Assembly: GCF_004379255.2 (NCBI RefSeq)
Contig: NC_056041.1
Span: forward strand, 21,917,559 to 21,981,558
DNA from: Salvia splendens
Taxonomy: Eukaryota; Streptophyta; Magnoliopsida; Lamiales; Lamiaceae
Length of the DNA stretch: 64,000 nucleotides
Direction: 5' to 3'
The position numbers were made by a program, and so were the translations under genes. Positions 1 through 10,431 of the stretch are shown one piece after another (the stretch's first letter is position 1; each line of letters starts with the position of its first letter). The notes beneath the pieces were generated by a model. It was not told where the DNA came from and made no database searches. It saw only the letters and a program-made list of their open reading frames with translations.

Positions 1-243
1 TTGTTGTGATGATGCTGTTTGCTGTTGTTGTGATGGAGATTCTGATTGTAATTGGACTTGTATTTCTTCTATTTGTTTATTATTCTCTTCACTTTCTTGA
101 TTTTCTTCATCATTTATCATCCTGGTTTTCAGGCTTTTGACTTTCCTTGGTCTTGGTTTTCATAATGTGGGGCTTAAGCTTGTTTACATCTGCTAATCTT
201 CACTGGCTTTAGAAAAAACTCATCTGCCCCTTCCTCTAGGCAT
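1..243 (-). pseudogene. Response regulator pseudogene, exon 5 (runs off left edge)
   Basis: The acceptor ...TATGACAG at 244-250 opens this exon, which completes an Arg codon and reads CLEEGADEFFLKPVKIS, the end of the receiver domain with its conserved Lys. An extra base next to the codon after KIS shifts the frame; in the shifted frame the expected KLKPHIMKTKTKE follows. A second shift near position 90-105 leads into a Glu/Gln-rich tail (QIEEIQVQLQ...SQQQQ), as in ARR8/9-type C-termini. Confidence 0.85.
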
Positions 244-318
244 CTGTCATAAAAATATGATTGTGAATACCAATTTAGTGGGGATTCAAGATTGGAAACT
301 CATGAAAATAGAGGATAC

Positions 319-389
319 CTATTGATCCTAGAGGGGACATTTTCAGAGGACATAATTACCACGGGTATACCTCTCAGAACTGATGATTC
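319..389 (-). pseudogene. Response regulator pseudogene, exon 4
   Basis: Acceptor TTTTATCAG ends at 390 and donor GT is at 318-317. The 71 bases read ESS..., then [16 protein letters not shown] with no lesion. The phase-2 ending joins cleanly to exon 5 across a 75-bp intron, the intron position usual for type-A regulators. Confidence 0.88.
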
Positions 390-915
390 CTGATAAAATT
401 ATAAGGTTAATTAATTAGAGATGACAAATAGTGGACTAATAAAGATTTAGGCTTATGCGTATTGGAGTCTCAATTGAGTTCGTCACGAGTTTTAAGAAAT
501 GTAAAAAAAAGTTGGTGAAAAATAATAGTGGAACGTGAGTCTCATTTTTATGTATTAGTTTTATAATAAAATGTGAGTGAAATGAAGTTAGTGGAATGTG
601 AGTCGTATTCTTTTTTTCAACGTCTCAACAAAGTTTAGTCATTTCTTTGTTTTAATAAAAAACAAAGCATCCAATCATTCTTATGTTATTTCATCACATA
701 CTTTACTCTCTTTTATCTCTCCTATTTTTTTCTTTCTCCTATTTTATTTTACTTTCATTTAATCTATTCAACACAATTTCTTAATCAGTGTACCCATAAG
801 TTTTGTATCAATTTAGTTGGGACGGAAAGAATACTATTTATAGAATATTCTAATCAGAATTCATAATATGAAACGGACTAATAAATGGTAAACTATGATG
901 GCTAATGTGAGACTC
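390..915. other. Intron 3 remnant with MITE-like sequence
   Basis: AT-rich DNA inside intron 3 of the response regulator relic. Between about 480 and 835 it contains pyrimidine-rich stretches and a terminal-looking GGGACGGAAAGAATA, resembling the end of a Stowaway/mariner-type MITE, but the matching left end could not be placed. No gene was seen. Confidence 0.4.
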
Positions 916-918
916 TAA

Positions 919-2560
919 GAGCATCCACAACCGTGCTCTTGCCAGCGAGCACGGTTGTGGGCCCGGCGCCACTATTCATGCCTGCTCTCTGGCAAGAACA
1001 CAACACCCGCAGCTGTGCTCTTCCGCAAGGACGAGCACAATTCAATTTAAAATTTAATTAAACAAAAACATTTCCATAATATTAAAATTCATTAATAAAC
1101 CACAATAAATATTACAAATTACAAATAAAATAAAAAAGACATAATTAAAATCCTAAAAATTAAAATTTACATAATTAAAATACTAAAAATTAAAAATTAC
1201 ATAATTAAACTCCTAAAAATTAAAAATTACATAATTATTGGCTAATATTACCCGAGGAAGACTACTCATCCGGCGGCACTAACCCCAATTGTTTTTGGAG
1301 ACCCAATATCATGGTCTCGTGCGTTTGAAGTTTGGGGGTCATAGTTGACCTATCGGCCATATTGAGTTGGCCTAAGAGCATCCACAGCGAGTTGTTCGGG
1401 GGTGGAGGTGGCGCATAGGGAGCGGGGTCGGGAGCGGGGGCAGATGGAGTCGTGGCGCGACGGCGGTCGGCCGCCGCCTTCTTCCTTCCTTGCGGTCGGC
1501 GTCGGGAACCACTTGGTCCGGCGTCGGGTCTACCCAAGTTAGCTCCGGCGAGTTGGCTAGCCACTTCTTCGGAGACGGCGTCGGATAGGGATACCGACCT
1601 TGACCGTTTGGAGGAGCCGCTAGAGGAGGATGTTACGCCTCCCATATACTTCGGGTGCATTCGCGTGTCCTGCCAAACGTTGAGGTACTTGAACGACTTG
1701 CCGTTCATGGATTGGTAGGTGCTCAGCGCGGCAGTGATGATGTCGACCTCGCTCCGGCCGCTCCCGGCATTCCGCGTCTCCTGGAGGAAATAGCCATTGA
1801 ACTTGCCAATTTCTTCATTGGCTCGGCCGATGGAGTTGCGCACCATACTCTCGTTGCGCTCGATCGTTCCCGACGGCCGGTTTTCATTATACCGGCGAGA
1901 GACGCGCCACTAAAAGTGATCGCCGGATTGGTTCGTGCCAACCACCGCATCTACGGAGATTTCCAAGTACACCTTGAACAATTTATCCATCTCCGCCGGA
2001 GTTTACGGTGTGCGGACACCGCGAGTAGGAGGAGACGGAGTTTGGGAGGGGGCGGTCGGCCTAGGCTCCGGTGTCCACCCGTATCGCCCTTCGGAGGCAC
2101 CTTGGTCGTCGATTGGGTATGGCCGGTAGCCACCCGGAATGCCCGAATCTGGGGTTTGAGGAGGGGCCGAATATTCCGTTTCCGGTCTAGGAAACAGTTG
2201 TGAACCGAACCATTCGGGGTTCCAACCATGAGAGGGCGGGTGGTCATCGCCTTGGCCGGACATTGTTATGTTGTAGTTTGATGTGAATTTTTTGGTGTGA
2301 AAGTGGGAGTATTTATAGATGAAAATGTGTAATTTTGGGGGAAAAAAATAAAAAAAATTAAAAAGTGGTAAAAAACGGATATATTTTTTTGGGAAGTGAA
2401 TTTTTTTTAATCGGTTTTTTTAATTAAAAACCTATTTTTTAATTAAAAAAAAATTCAAAGGCAACGGCTATGCCGTTGCCCAATCGCCGCGCGCCACGTG
2501 TCCTGCTCTCTGGCACGGCGCGAGCGCAGCGGCGGCGAGACACGTCCGTTGTGGATGCTC
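919..2560 (-). mobile_element. PIF/Harbinger element H1 (ORF1-only)
   Basis: Terminal inverted repeats GAGCATCCACAAC (left) and GTTGTGGATGCTC (right) are flanked by a TAA target duplication (916-918, 2561-2563), the 3-bp signature of PIF/Harbinger. The element carries a single minus-strand gene, the MYB-like ORF1, with a TATA-like motif near 2310-2317, and no transposase. Both ends are almost the same as those of H4 (12480-14482), which carries the transposase instead. It sits in intron 3 of the response regulator relic. Confidence 0.88.
1262..2263 (-). pseudogene. PIF/Harbinger ORF1 (MYB/SANT-like), two premature stops
   Basis: One frame runs from ATG 2263 to the stop at 1262 (333 codons), broken by TAA at 2005-2003 and TAG at 1912-1910. 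It has a Gly/Pro/Tyr-rich N-terminus and a MYB/SANT-like segment (TPAEMDKLFKVYLEIS, then WRVSRRYNENRP), followed by GRANEEIGKFNGYFLQ and a Ser/Arg-rich tail with a terminal leucine-rich helix. In Harbinger systems ORF1 is the DNA-binding partner of the transposase. The TAG lies where paralogues have Trp; the TAA probably replaced Tyr. It is a non-functional copy. Confidence 0.85.
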
Positions 2561-2711
2561 TAAAGTGTGATGGAAGGAGTATAATAAAGAAATTAACATG
2601 TGAAATTAGTAAATGTGCCATCAACATCTTACAATCATATTAGGTGAGAGAGAGATTTTGCAAAGATCTCAATTGAATAGCAAGAAAGGGACCTTGTGTA
2701 CAAACTTGTCA

Positions 2712-4717
2712 GGGTGTCCACTATAAGGCGGACACCCCAATAGCCCCACCCCAGTTTTTGTGCATAGCCCAAGTTTTTTTATCCATAGCCCCAAAATTTT
2801 ATTTCCGCCATTATGGTGTACACTTCCAATAGCCCCCAAATTTTATAATCAATTTTCATTTTAAAATGTTTTTAGTTTTAATCAAGTATAATTAAAATCA
2901 TCGCAATATAAATAATTAGAAAACGAGGTAATTAGACCCGAATATTCGTTGTATTGCAAAAGGATAAAATTATACAACGAATATTTAAAATAAAATACAA
3001 CTAAAAACTCTGCCACCGTCTACTCGGTGTCGGAGTCAGTTTCCTCGTCTTCTTCTTCTTCTTCTTCTTCTTCTTCTTCTTCTTCAGCTCCTCTTCCTCC
3101 TCCCTCGCTGCTGCCGGCCGCGGTTTCCCCAGGAGCATCATCAGCCAACCCTAGCCCGACGCTCAATCCGAGTGATGAGCTTCTTGTAGATGTTCCTGAC
3201 GCGGCCGACGATAGGCGGGAGGCACTTCTAGCCCCTCTGGCCGTGCGGAAAGAGGCCTGTTGTCCCGGGGGCCGTCCTCGCCTAGTGTGTGTAGCGGCTG
3301 GCTCTTCGACTTGCTCGTCGGGCTGCTCGAACGAGTGCGAGCCGCTTCCGCTGATGTAGTCCCCGACAAGGTTGTGCCTTATACGCTTCGGCCCAGGTGC
3401 TGTGTTGACCTCTCGCGCCACGATGGCCTTAAATTTCGGACAATCCGCGCGGACCAGATACTCCTCCCACAGTGTGAACTTCAGCCAGCCCTCCGTGTTG
3501 TATTGGCCCATCGACAGGGCCTTCACGTCTGTTTCGCTTCGGCCACTCTCAGCGTGGAGAAGGTTGTTCTGGTATATGGACGCGAACCGATTGGTAGCCC
3601 GCAAAATCCTACCTCACTTTTTTCGGAGCTGTTCTGGGTCACGCTTATCGACGCCATCGGGTTTGAAGTCCTCGTATGCCATCATGACGCGCCTCCAAAA
3701 GCTCCCCTCGGGCTGATCGGTGCCCACCACGGGGTCCGATGTGATGGCATCCCACGCCCTCGCCACGGCAATGCTCTCTTGTTTGGTGTAGAGCTTGCCC
3801 TGGTTGGAGCCAGAGCCACCGCTACCGCCGACGCCGCTGACCTCGCCACCACCACTGCCGACGCTGCTGCCCGAGCCACCACCGCCGCTCCCCGAGCCAC
3901 GGCTGCCGCCGTTGCCGCCTCCGCCCCTACCGCAGCCGCCTCGGGCCTGAACCAACGTTTCCACCCGTTCTGCCGACGTATCCGGGACGCCGGAACTTAG
4001 CAGACCCATCATAGTATCCAGTGCGTCTTGATCTGCTTCGGTGAAAGGAGATTGGCTGGATTGGAAAGGAGACCCCGGACGCGGCTGGTTAAGCGCGTCG
4101 AGGTTGGGTCTGTAATCTCCAAATGCGGAGCGACTCAGATTCCGCTGAATAGGTGGGGGCGTTGGAGAAGACCTCCATGACTGAGATGGAGGTAGGTTTG
4201 GGCACGATGCCCACGGCGGGGGAGATTGACTCCACATCCACGGCTGGGACGGAGACCCGCCATATCCCGTCAGCTGAGAAGGATAACCGCCATATCCCGA
4301 TGGCTGTGAAGGATAGCCGGCCGACGGCTGTGAAGGATTGCCGCCATAGCCCGATTCCTGCGAGTCGGGTGATTCGTCGTCTCCACCGTGCACTTTTTAG
4401 AGAGTGAAAGTGTAGATAGTGAATGGAGGGATTTTGTGAAAATGGTGAAAAAATAGGTGGTGGAGAGTGGTATTTATAGAGGTAATTAAAAAAAATTAAA
4501 AATTTGACTAGGACCGCCGGCGTGCCTATAGGCGCGGCGAAAGGACGCCCGGCACGTCCCCGCCCTGGCGTCGCCTATCCGTCGTCCGCCGCCTACCGCC
4601 CCCATTTCCTCGTTCGCCCCGGGGGGCAGACATCTCCCTCACTATAAACCGCCCCGGGACCCCCCCCTCCCCTTCCCCGCCGGGGCTATAGGCGCGGTGG
4701 TCCCATAGTGGATGCTC
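2712..4717 (-). mobile_element. PIF/Harbinger element H2 (ORF1-only)
   Basis: Ends read GGGTGTCCACTAT... and ...ATAGTGGATGCTC, giving an imperfect inverted repeat. The flanking 3-bp duplication is TCA (2709-2711, 4718-4720), a departure from the usual TWA. Subterminal regions are GC-rich and include repeated ATAGGCGCGG-type motifs. The only gene is a minus-strand ORF1 with a TATA-like motif near 4470. It is inserted in intron 3 of the response regulator relic, about 150 bp from H1. Confidence 0.8.
3020..4393 (-). pseudogene. PIF/Harbinger ORF1 (MYB/SANT-like), one premature stop
   Basis: A single frame from ATG 4393 to 3020 (457 codons) is cut by one TGA at 3616-3614. The N-terminus has GYGG.PSQP-type repeats. 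The MYB/SANT-like block (KQESIAVARAWDAI, GSFWRRVMMAYEDFKP) ends at the stop, and the frame then continues RATNRFASIYQNN and FTLWEEYLVR. The C-terminus ends in a long Glu run encoded by a (TTC)n tract at about 3048-3085. Paralogues suggest the stop replaced Trp. It would be the DNA-binding partner of a Harbinger transposase; this copy is inactivated. Confidence 0.82.
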
Positions 4718-4996
4718 TCAGGACACATCGAATCAAATGTAACCTCAAATTAAACAAAATCTTGCCAAGGCATATTTTTCTTCATGTGGGATCAACCTCT
4801 TAATTTTTTTCATTTTAATCTCGTTCTTTTAGAAATGCCCCTTTTCATTTATGTTTAGAGCATCAGCAGTGGCGCGGAATTCCCGGCGCAATTTCCAGCG
4901 GAATTCCCAAAAACACCTCCTGCCACGTCATACAGATTTTCCACACTGCCACGTCATAAGGAATTCCCACTACACAGTGCCCAAGGACATCCCGAA

Positions 4997-5601
4997 TGTA
5001 ATAATGGAGTGCTCATTTCAGTTGGAAGAAGAAGGCAGAGTTCGGTAAGCTCGGCTTTGAGCTGGAACTAGCCGAGAAGAAGAAGGCAGAAGAAGGAAGC
5101 TCGGCTTTGAGCTGGAACTAGCCGAGAAGGAAGTTCGGTTGTGAGCCGAGAAGGGAGTTCGGTCTTGAGCCAAGAAGGGAGTTCGGTCTTGAGCCGAGAA
5201 GGGAGTTCGGTCTTGAGCCGAGAAGGGAGTTCGGTCTTGAGCCGAGAAGGGAGTTCGGTCTTGAGCCGAGAAGGAAGAAGCAACCTAGCCGAACTAGCCG
5301 TTGGAGCAGCAGTTAGTTAGCTGAGATGTAGCGGTTATTCTTCTTGTTTTCTTGATTCTTCTTGTAGTTAGTTAGTAGCAGTTGCTACTTGTTTGTAGAG
5401 CTTTAAATAGCTCATAAACCGTGTATGTAGTTTAGTAGGAGTTTAATCAATAAAGAGTTTTCCAGTTTCTCTCCAAGATTATCATCTTCAATACTCAAAG
5501 TGTGAGTGTGTGTGTTTCTGCATTGTGTGATCTCATACAACGGTGAGTGTGTGTGTGATCTTCTTGAGTGTGTGAAAGCCTTGTGTGTGCGAATCCCAAC
5601 A
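4997..5601 (+). repeat. 5' LTR of Copia 1
   Basis: Starts TG and ends CA, 605 bp. It contains five copies of a 24-bp unit (GTTCGGTCTTGAGCC...) at 5157-5276, against three in the 3' LTR. A region with TTTAAATAGC near 5402-5412 may be the TATA box, and AATAAAGAG near 5449 resembles a polyadenylation signal. Confidence 0.94.
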
Positions 5602-5603
5602 AG

Positions 5604-5621
5604 TGGCGCCGTCTGTGGGAA
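5604..5621 (+). other. Primer-binding site of Copia 1
   Basis: TGGCGCCGTCTGTGGGAA lies two bases after the 5' LTR, where the tRNA primer for minus-strand synthesis anneals. It is not the initiator-Met type seen in Copia 2. The exact tRNA was not determined. Confidence 0.7.
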
Positions 5622-5664
5622 GGGATATTGAAGCTGATTTGCAGAGGATCAAACGGTTTCAGAG

Positions 5665-8600
5665 ATGGCAGCAAGGCTTGATGCAGAAAAGTTCACAGGC
5701 AAGAATGATTATAGCCTGTGGAAGATGAAGATGAAGGCGGTTTTGATTCAACAAGGCTTGGCCGCAGTTCTTGCAAAACCAGAGGAGAAAGGAAAGGCTC
5801 CAGTGCTTGATGATAAAGCTCAGGCAAAGATGGAGGAGATGCAGCTCAAGGCACATTCTGCAGTGATTCTGTGCCTTGGAGATAAGGTCTTGAGGGATGT
5901 TCAAGAAGCCAAGACTGCGGTGGAGATCTTGGACAAGTTGGATGAAGTTTACTTGGCCAAATCCTTGGCTAACCGGCTGTATCTCAAGAAGAGGCTGTAT
6001 GCCTATAGTTTTTCTGGAGATAGGTCCATCATTGAGCAGCTAGAGGAGTTCAACAAGATCATTGATGACCTGGGATCTGTTGATGTCAAGATTTCAGATG
6101 AGGATAAGGCCATTCTCACATTGAATGCCTTGCCTAGCTCGTATGACCAGTTAAGTGATGCAATTATCTATGGAAGAGATAAACCTATCACCTATGCAGA
6201 AGTCTATTCAGCCTTGATGGCCAAAGAACTCCAGAAGACAGCCAACAGAGGCTCTGCAAGCTCCAATGTTCAAGCTGCAGAGGCCTTGAATGTGAAGAAG
6301 TTCAAGAAGCAGAACTTCAAGAAGAAGTTTGAGGGCCCTAAACCCTCAAGTTCTGATGCTCAGAAGGAAACCAGAGCTTGCTATTGGTGCAAGAAACCTG
6401 GACATTTGAAGAAAGATTGTCATGCATGGAAGAGAAAGATGGCCTCTGAGGGACACAACCAATCTGATTGTGTGGAGAGTGCTGATCCCCCGGCTCAACT
6501 TATGAATATTAGTGACAGTGGGGTCAGTCACAGGTGGATAATGGACTCGGGGTGCAGCTTCCATATGTGCCCCAATAGAAGCTGGTTTCATGATCTTCAA
6601 GAAGCATCGGGTACGGTTGTTCTTGGAAATAATCATACTTGTCAGATAAAAGGGATAGGGAAGGTGAAGCTAAGCCTACAAGATGACTCTGTGAAGATCC
6701 TGACTGGGGTGAGGTATATTCCAGAAGTGAAGAGGAACCTCATCTCATTGGGAATGCTGGAGAAGAAGGGGTTCACTATATTAATGAGTCAAGGAAAATT
6801 GTTTGTGAAATCTGGAGATGCAGTGATGATGGAGGCTGACAGAGAGCATATTCTCTATTATTTGAAGGCTAAGGCTGTTGATGGAGAAAGCAATGCTGTG
6901 TCAGATGATTCCCTAATGCTATGGCACAAGAGGCTGGGCCATCCAGCAGAAGGAAGCTTGAAAGAACTCATCAAGAAGGGCCTGATCTCTGGAGATTTCA
7001 ACAAGATGGACCCCTGTGAGCAGTGTATACTTGGAAAAGCAAAGAAGGCACCCTATCCTACAGGTATTCACTCTTCTACAGCCCCTTTAGACTACATACA
7101 TAGTGATCTTTGGGGGCCTTCACCAGTGTGTTCAATTGGTGGAGGAAAGTATTATCTAGCTATCATTGGTGACTATACAAGGAAGTTGTGGGTATATATT
7201 CTTAAGGAAAAATCTGAAACACTCACTAAGTTCAAGATATGGTGTAAGGAGGTGGAGCTAGAGAAAGGAAGGAGTGTTAAATGCTTAAGAACTGACAATG
7301 GCTTGGAATTCTTGTCTGCTGAATTTGATATATTTTGCAAAGAGAAGGGTATGAAGAGGCACCGTACTGTTCCTGGTAATCCCCAGCAAAATGGTGTTGT
7401 GGAGAGGATAAATAGGACTATCCTAGAGAGGGTGAGGTGCCTGCTTCTTGGTTCTGGTTTGAGCAGCAGGTTCTGGGGTGAGGCTGTGTATACAGCAGCC
7501 TATCTTATCAATAAATGCCCATCTACTGCCCTGAAATCTGAAACTCCTGATTACATGTGGTATGGAGCTCATAGTGACTACTCAAAGTACAAGGTGTTTG
7601 GGTGTGTGGCCTATGCTCATGCTAGGCAAAGCAAGCTTGAAGCTAGGGCTCTGAAATGTATTATGTTGGGGTATCAGAGGGGTGTTAAGGGGTATAGGCT
7701 CTGGTGTATTGAGCCCGGTAAGCAGAAGGTCTTGGTGAGTAGGGATGTGGTGTTCTTGGAGGATCAGATGCCATACCTGAAAGATAAGCTGGACTCCAGT
7801 GAAGATGAGGGTGATTTCTTCAAGGTGGAGCCTGTGGGGGTTGGCCTAGGAGCAGGTGGAGTCACTGACTCAGGGAGTGAGTCTGATTCAGATAAAGAAG
7901 AGGCTCCAACTCAGGGCAACCAGGCTGGTGAGTCTATATCAGACTCTATCAGAGACTATCAGCTTGCAAGGGACAGAGTTAGAAGAGAAACAAGGCCACC
8001 AACAAAGTTCTCTGATGTTGTGTATTATGCTCTGTGTGCAGCTGAAAGTATTGATGGTGCAGATCCACTCACATATAAAGAAGCTATGCAGAGTAAAGAT
8101 AGAGAAAGATGGATTGAAGCCATGAATGAGGAAATAGAGTCTTTACTCAAGAACAAAACATGGATTTTGGTGGACAAATCCAAGCTGAGTACAGATGGTA
8201 AGGAAAGGAGGCTGGTAAGCTGTAAGTGGTTGTTTAAAAGAAAGATTGAGACCACTGATAAGGATAGAGTCAGGTTCAAGGCAAGGCTGGTGGCTAGAGG
8301 CTTTACACAGCAGGAGGGAATCGATTTCAATGAAGTGTTTGCGCCTGTTGTGAAGCACACTTCAATTAGGATCCTATTGGCTGTGGTGAATCAGCTTGAC
8401 TGGGAGCTACAACAGCTTGATGTGAAGACAGCCTTCCTCAATGGAGATCTAGAGGAAACTATCTTCATGGAACAGCCAGAGGGCTATGTGAAGATTGGAG
8501 AAGAAGGCAAGGTGTGCCTGTTACAGAAAAGTCTTTATGGACTTAAGCAAAGTCCTAGACAGTGGAATAAGAAGTTTGATGCACAGATGAAGAAGATTGG

Positions 8601-9753
8601 CTTCTCCAAGTCAGAATATGATGATTGTATTTACATCAAGAAGGCAGGCAGGACTCCCATTGCCTACCTATTACTCTATGTGGATGATATGCTACTTGCA
8701 GGGCCTTCTATGACAGAAATTCAGAAAGTTAAACAAGATCTGAAGTCAAGCTTTGAAATGAAGGATCTAGGAGAGTCAAGGAAGATCCTAGGCATACATA
8801 TTCAGAGAGATAGAGGCTGCAAGAAGCTGTGGATGCTGCAAACTGACTATATTGAGAAAGTTTTGCAGAGATTCAAAATGGAAAATGCAAAAGCTGCATC
8901 AACTCCTCTGTCCCAGAGTTTTAAGCTTTCAAAGGAGCAGGCCTCTAAATCTAAGCAAGAGGCTGAGGAGATGGAGTCTATTCCTTATGCTAGTGTGGTT
9001 GGAAGTGTTATGTATGCTATGATCTGTACCAGACCAGATCTGGCACATGCTATCTCAGTGACTAGCAGATACATGGCTGACCCGGGGAAGGAGCATTGGA
9101 ATGCTCTTAAGTGGATATTGAGGTACATGAAGTCAACCAGTGGCTGGGGAATTGTCTTCAATGGCTGGGAAGGTGAATCTGAGGAGGTTGTGCAGGGCTA
9201 TTGTGATGCAGACTATGCTGCAAACCTGGACAACAGAAAGTCCCAAACAGGTTATCTTTTCACCATGTTTGGAACTGTAATCAGCTGGAAATCAGGTTTG
9301 CAAAGTGTTGTTGCTCTCTCAACAACAGAATCAGAGTATATAGCTCTCACTGCAGCTGTACAGGAGAGCTTTTGGATTCAGGGAGTGATTTCTGACTTTG
9401 GTTTTAACCAAAAGACAATGGTGATTCATTGTGACAGCAGCTCAGCTATGTGCTTGGCTAAACATCCGGGTTTTCATAAAAGGAGCAAGCACATAGACAT
9501 AAAGTTGCATTTTATTAGGGATGAGATTGAAAAGGGGAGAGTGAAGGTGATTAAGATTAACACCTTGCACAATCCGGCTGACATGCTAACAAAGTCTCTA
9601 GGTAGAGACAAGTTTGATCGTTGCAAGAAGTTGATCAATGTTTGTGCAAGAACTGAGATGAGCCCTCAGGTGGAGAATTGTAATAATGGAGTGCTCATTT
9701 CAGTTGGAAGAAGAAGGCAGAGTTCGGTAAGCTCGGCTTTGAGCTGGAACTAG
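5665..9753 (+). CDS. Copia Gag-Pol polyprotein (intact, 1362 aa)
   Basis: Domains in order: a Gag domain opening with FTGKNDYSLWKMKMKAVL; a CCHC zinc knuckle (C239, C242, H247, C252); an aspartic protease with DSG at 294-296; a pre-integrase His motif around LWHKRLGHP (H421, H426); an integrase core with SDLWGP, RTDNGLEF and NGVVERINRT; a reverse transcriptase with [12 protein letters not shown] and YVDD at 1005-1008; and RNase H around DADYAANLDNRKSQTGY. Protease-integrase-RT order defines Copia. There is no stop or frameshift, so the copy may be competent. The frame runs 75 bases into the 3' LTR before stopping. Tork-like lineage is possible but not established. Confidence 0.95.
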   Translation: MAARLDAEKFTGKNDYSLWKMKMKAVLIQQGLAAVLAKPEEKGKAPVLDDKAQAKMEEMQLKAHSAVILCLGDKVLRDVQEAKTAVEILDKLDEVYLAKSLANRLYLKKRLYAYSFSGDRSIIEQLEEFNKIIDDLGSVDVKISDEDKAILTLNALPSSYDQLSDAIIYGRDKPITYAEVYSALMAKELQKTANRGSASSNVQAAEALNVKKFKKQNFKKKFEGPKPSSSDAQKETRACYWCKKPGHLKKDCHAWKRKMASEGHNQSDCVESADPPAQLMNISDSGVSHRWIMDSGCSFHMCPNRSWFHDLQEASGTVVLGNNHTCQIKGIGKVKLSLQDDSVKILTGVRYIPEVKRNLISLGMLEKKGFTILMSQGKLFVKSGDAVMMEADREHILYYLKAKAVDGESNAVSDDSLMLWHKRLGHPAEGSLKELIKKGLISGDFNKMDPCEQCILGKAKKAPYPTGIHSSTAPLDYIHSDLWGPSPVCSIGGGKYYLAIIGDYTRKLWVYILKEKSETLTKFKIWCKEVELEKGRSVKCLRTDNGLEFLSAEFDIFCKEKGMKRHRTVPGNPQQNGVVERINRTILERVRCLLLGSGLSSRFWGEAVYTAAYLINKCPSTALKSETPDYMWYGAHSDYSKYKVFGCVAYAHARQSKLEARALKCIMLGYQRGVKGYRLWCIEPGKQKVLVSRDVVFLEDQMPYLKDKLDSSEDEGDFFKVEPVGVGLGAGGVTDSGSESDSDKEEAPTQGNQAGESISDSIRDYQLARDRVRRETRPPTKFSDVVYYALCAAESIDGADPLTYKEAMQSKDRERWIEAMNEEIESLLKNKTWILVDKSKLSTDGKERRLVSCKWLFKRKIETTDKDRVRFKARLVARGFTQQEGIDFNEVFAPVVKHTSIRILLAVVNQLDWELQQLDVKTAFLNGDLEETIFMEQPEGYVKIGEEGKVCLLQKSLYGLKQSPRQWNKKFDAQMKKIGFSKSEYDDCIYIKKAGRTPIAYLLLYVDDMLLAGPSMTEIQKVKQDLKSSFEMKDLGESRKILGIHIQRDRGCKKLWMLQTDYIEKVLQRFKMENAKAASTPLSQSFKLSKEQASKSKQEAEEMESIPYASVVGSVMYAMICTRPDLAHAISVTSRYMADPGKEHWNALKWILRYMKSTSGWGIVFNGWEGESEEVVQGYCDADYAANLDNRKSQTGYLFTMFGTVISWKSGLQSVVALSTTESEYIALTAAVQESFWIQGVISDFGFNQKTMVIHCDSSSAMCLAKHPGFHKRSKHIDIKLHFIRDEIEKGRVKVIKINTLHNPADMLTKSLGRDKFDRCKKLINVCARTEMSPQVENCNNGVLISVGRRRQSSVSSALSWN

Positions 9754-10235
9754 CCGAGAAGAAGAAGGCAGAAGAAGGAAGCTCGGCTTTGAGCTGGAAC
9801 TAGCCGAGAAGGAAGTTCGGTTGTGAGCCGAGAAGGGAGTTCGGTCTTGAGCCGAGAAGGGAGTTCGGTCTTGAGCCGAGAAGGGAGTTCGGTCTTGAGC
9901 CGAGAAGGAAGAAGCAACCTAGCCGAACTAGCCGTTGGAGCAGCAGTTAGTTAGCTGAGATGTAGCGGTTATTCTTCTTGTTTTCTTGATTCTTCTTGTA
10001 GTTAGTTAGTAGCAGTTGCTACTTGTTTGTAGAGCTTTAAATAGCTCATAAACCGTGTATGTAGTTTAGTAGGAGTTTAATCAATAAAGAGTTTTCCAGT
10101 TTCTCTCCAAGATTATCATCTTCAATACTCAAAGTGTGAGTGTGTGTGTTTCTGCATTGTGTGATCTCATACAACGGTGAGTGTGTGTGTGATCTTCTTG
10201 AGTGTGTGAAAGCCTTGTGTGTGCGAATCCCAACA
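9679..10235 (+). repeat. 3' LTR of Copia 1
   Basis: 557 bp, nearly identical to the 5' LTR but with three rather than five 24-bp units (9839-9910). A purine-rich stretch (AGGTGGAGAA) just upstream is the likely polypurine tract. CCGAA follows as target duplication. Confidence 0.94.
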
Positions 10236-10431
10236 CCGAAGGACTTCCCACAATTAAAAAAATTCATAAATTCACAAATTAAATAATTTCCGAAAGTAAA
10301 AAATTTACGGAATTAAATAGTCGACACGAATACGGAGAAAATGCAACCACTTTATTTAAAAAAACATACTTCATTATAAAAAAATACATAATTACTAAAA
10401 AAATTACATTATTAAAATAAAAACCGGCTTC

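Larger units (their letters stand above)
4997..10235 (+). mobile_element. Young, intact Copia LTR retrotransposon nested in H3
   Basis: Two LTRs (605 and 557 bp) begin TGTAATAATGG and end CCCAACA, flanked by the 5-bp duplication CCGAA (4992-4996, 10236-10240). A primer-binding-type site follows the 5' LTR, and one uninterrupted gag-pol frame fills the interior. By eye the LTRs differ by one substitution and by two units of a 24-bp repeat, so the insertion is very recent. It is nested in H3. Confidence 0.95.

Noticed and set aside
3260..4000. 246-codon plus-strand frame
   Set aside because: Antisense to the H2 ORF1 frame; its Ala/Thr-rich content mirrors the Gly/Ser-rich minus-strand protein.
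5068..5283. Repetitive minus-strand frame with LPSRLKTE units
   Set aside because: It is the 24-bp LTR array of Copia 1 read backwards, not a gene.
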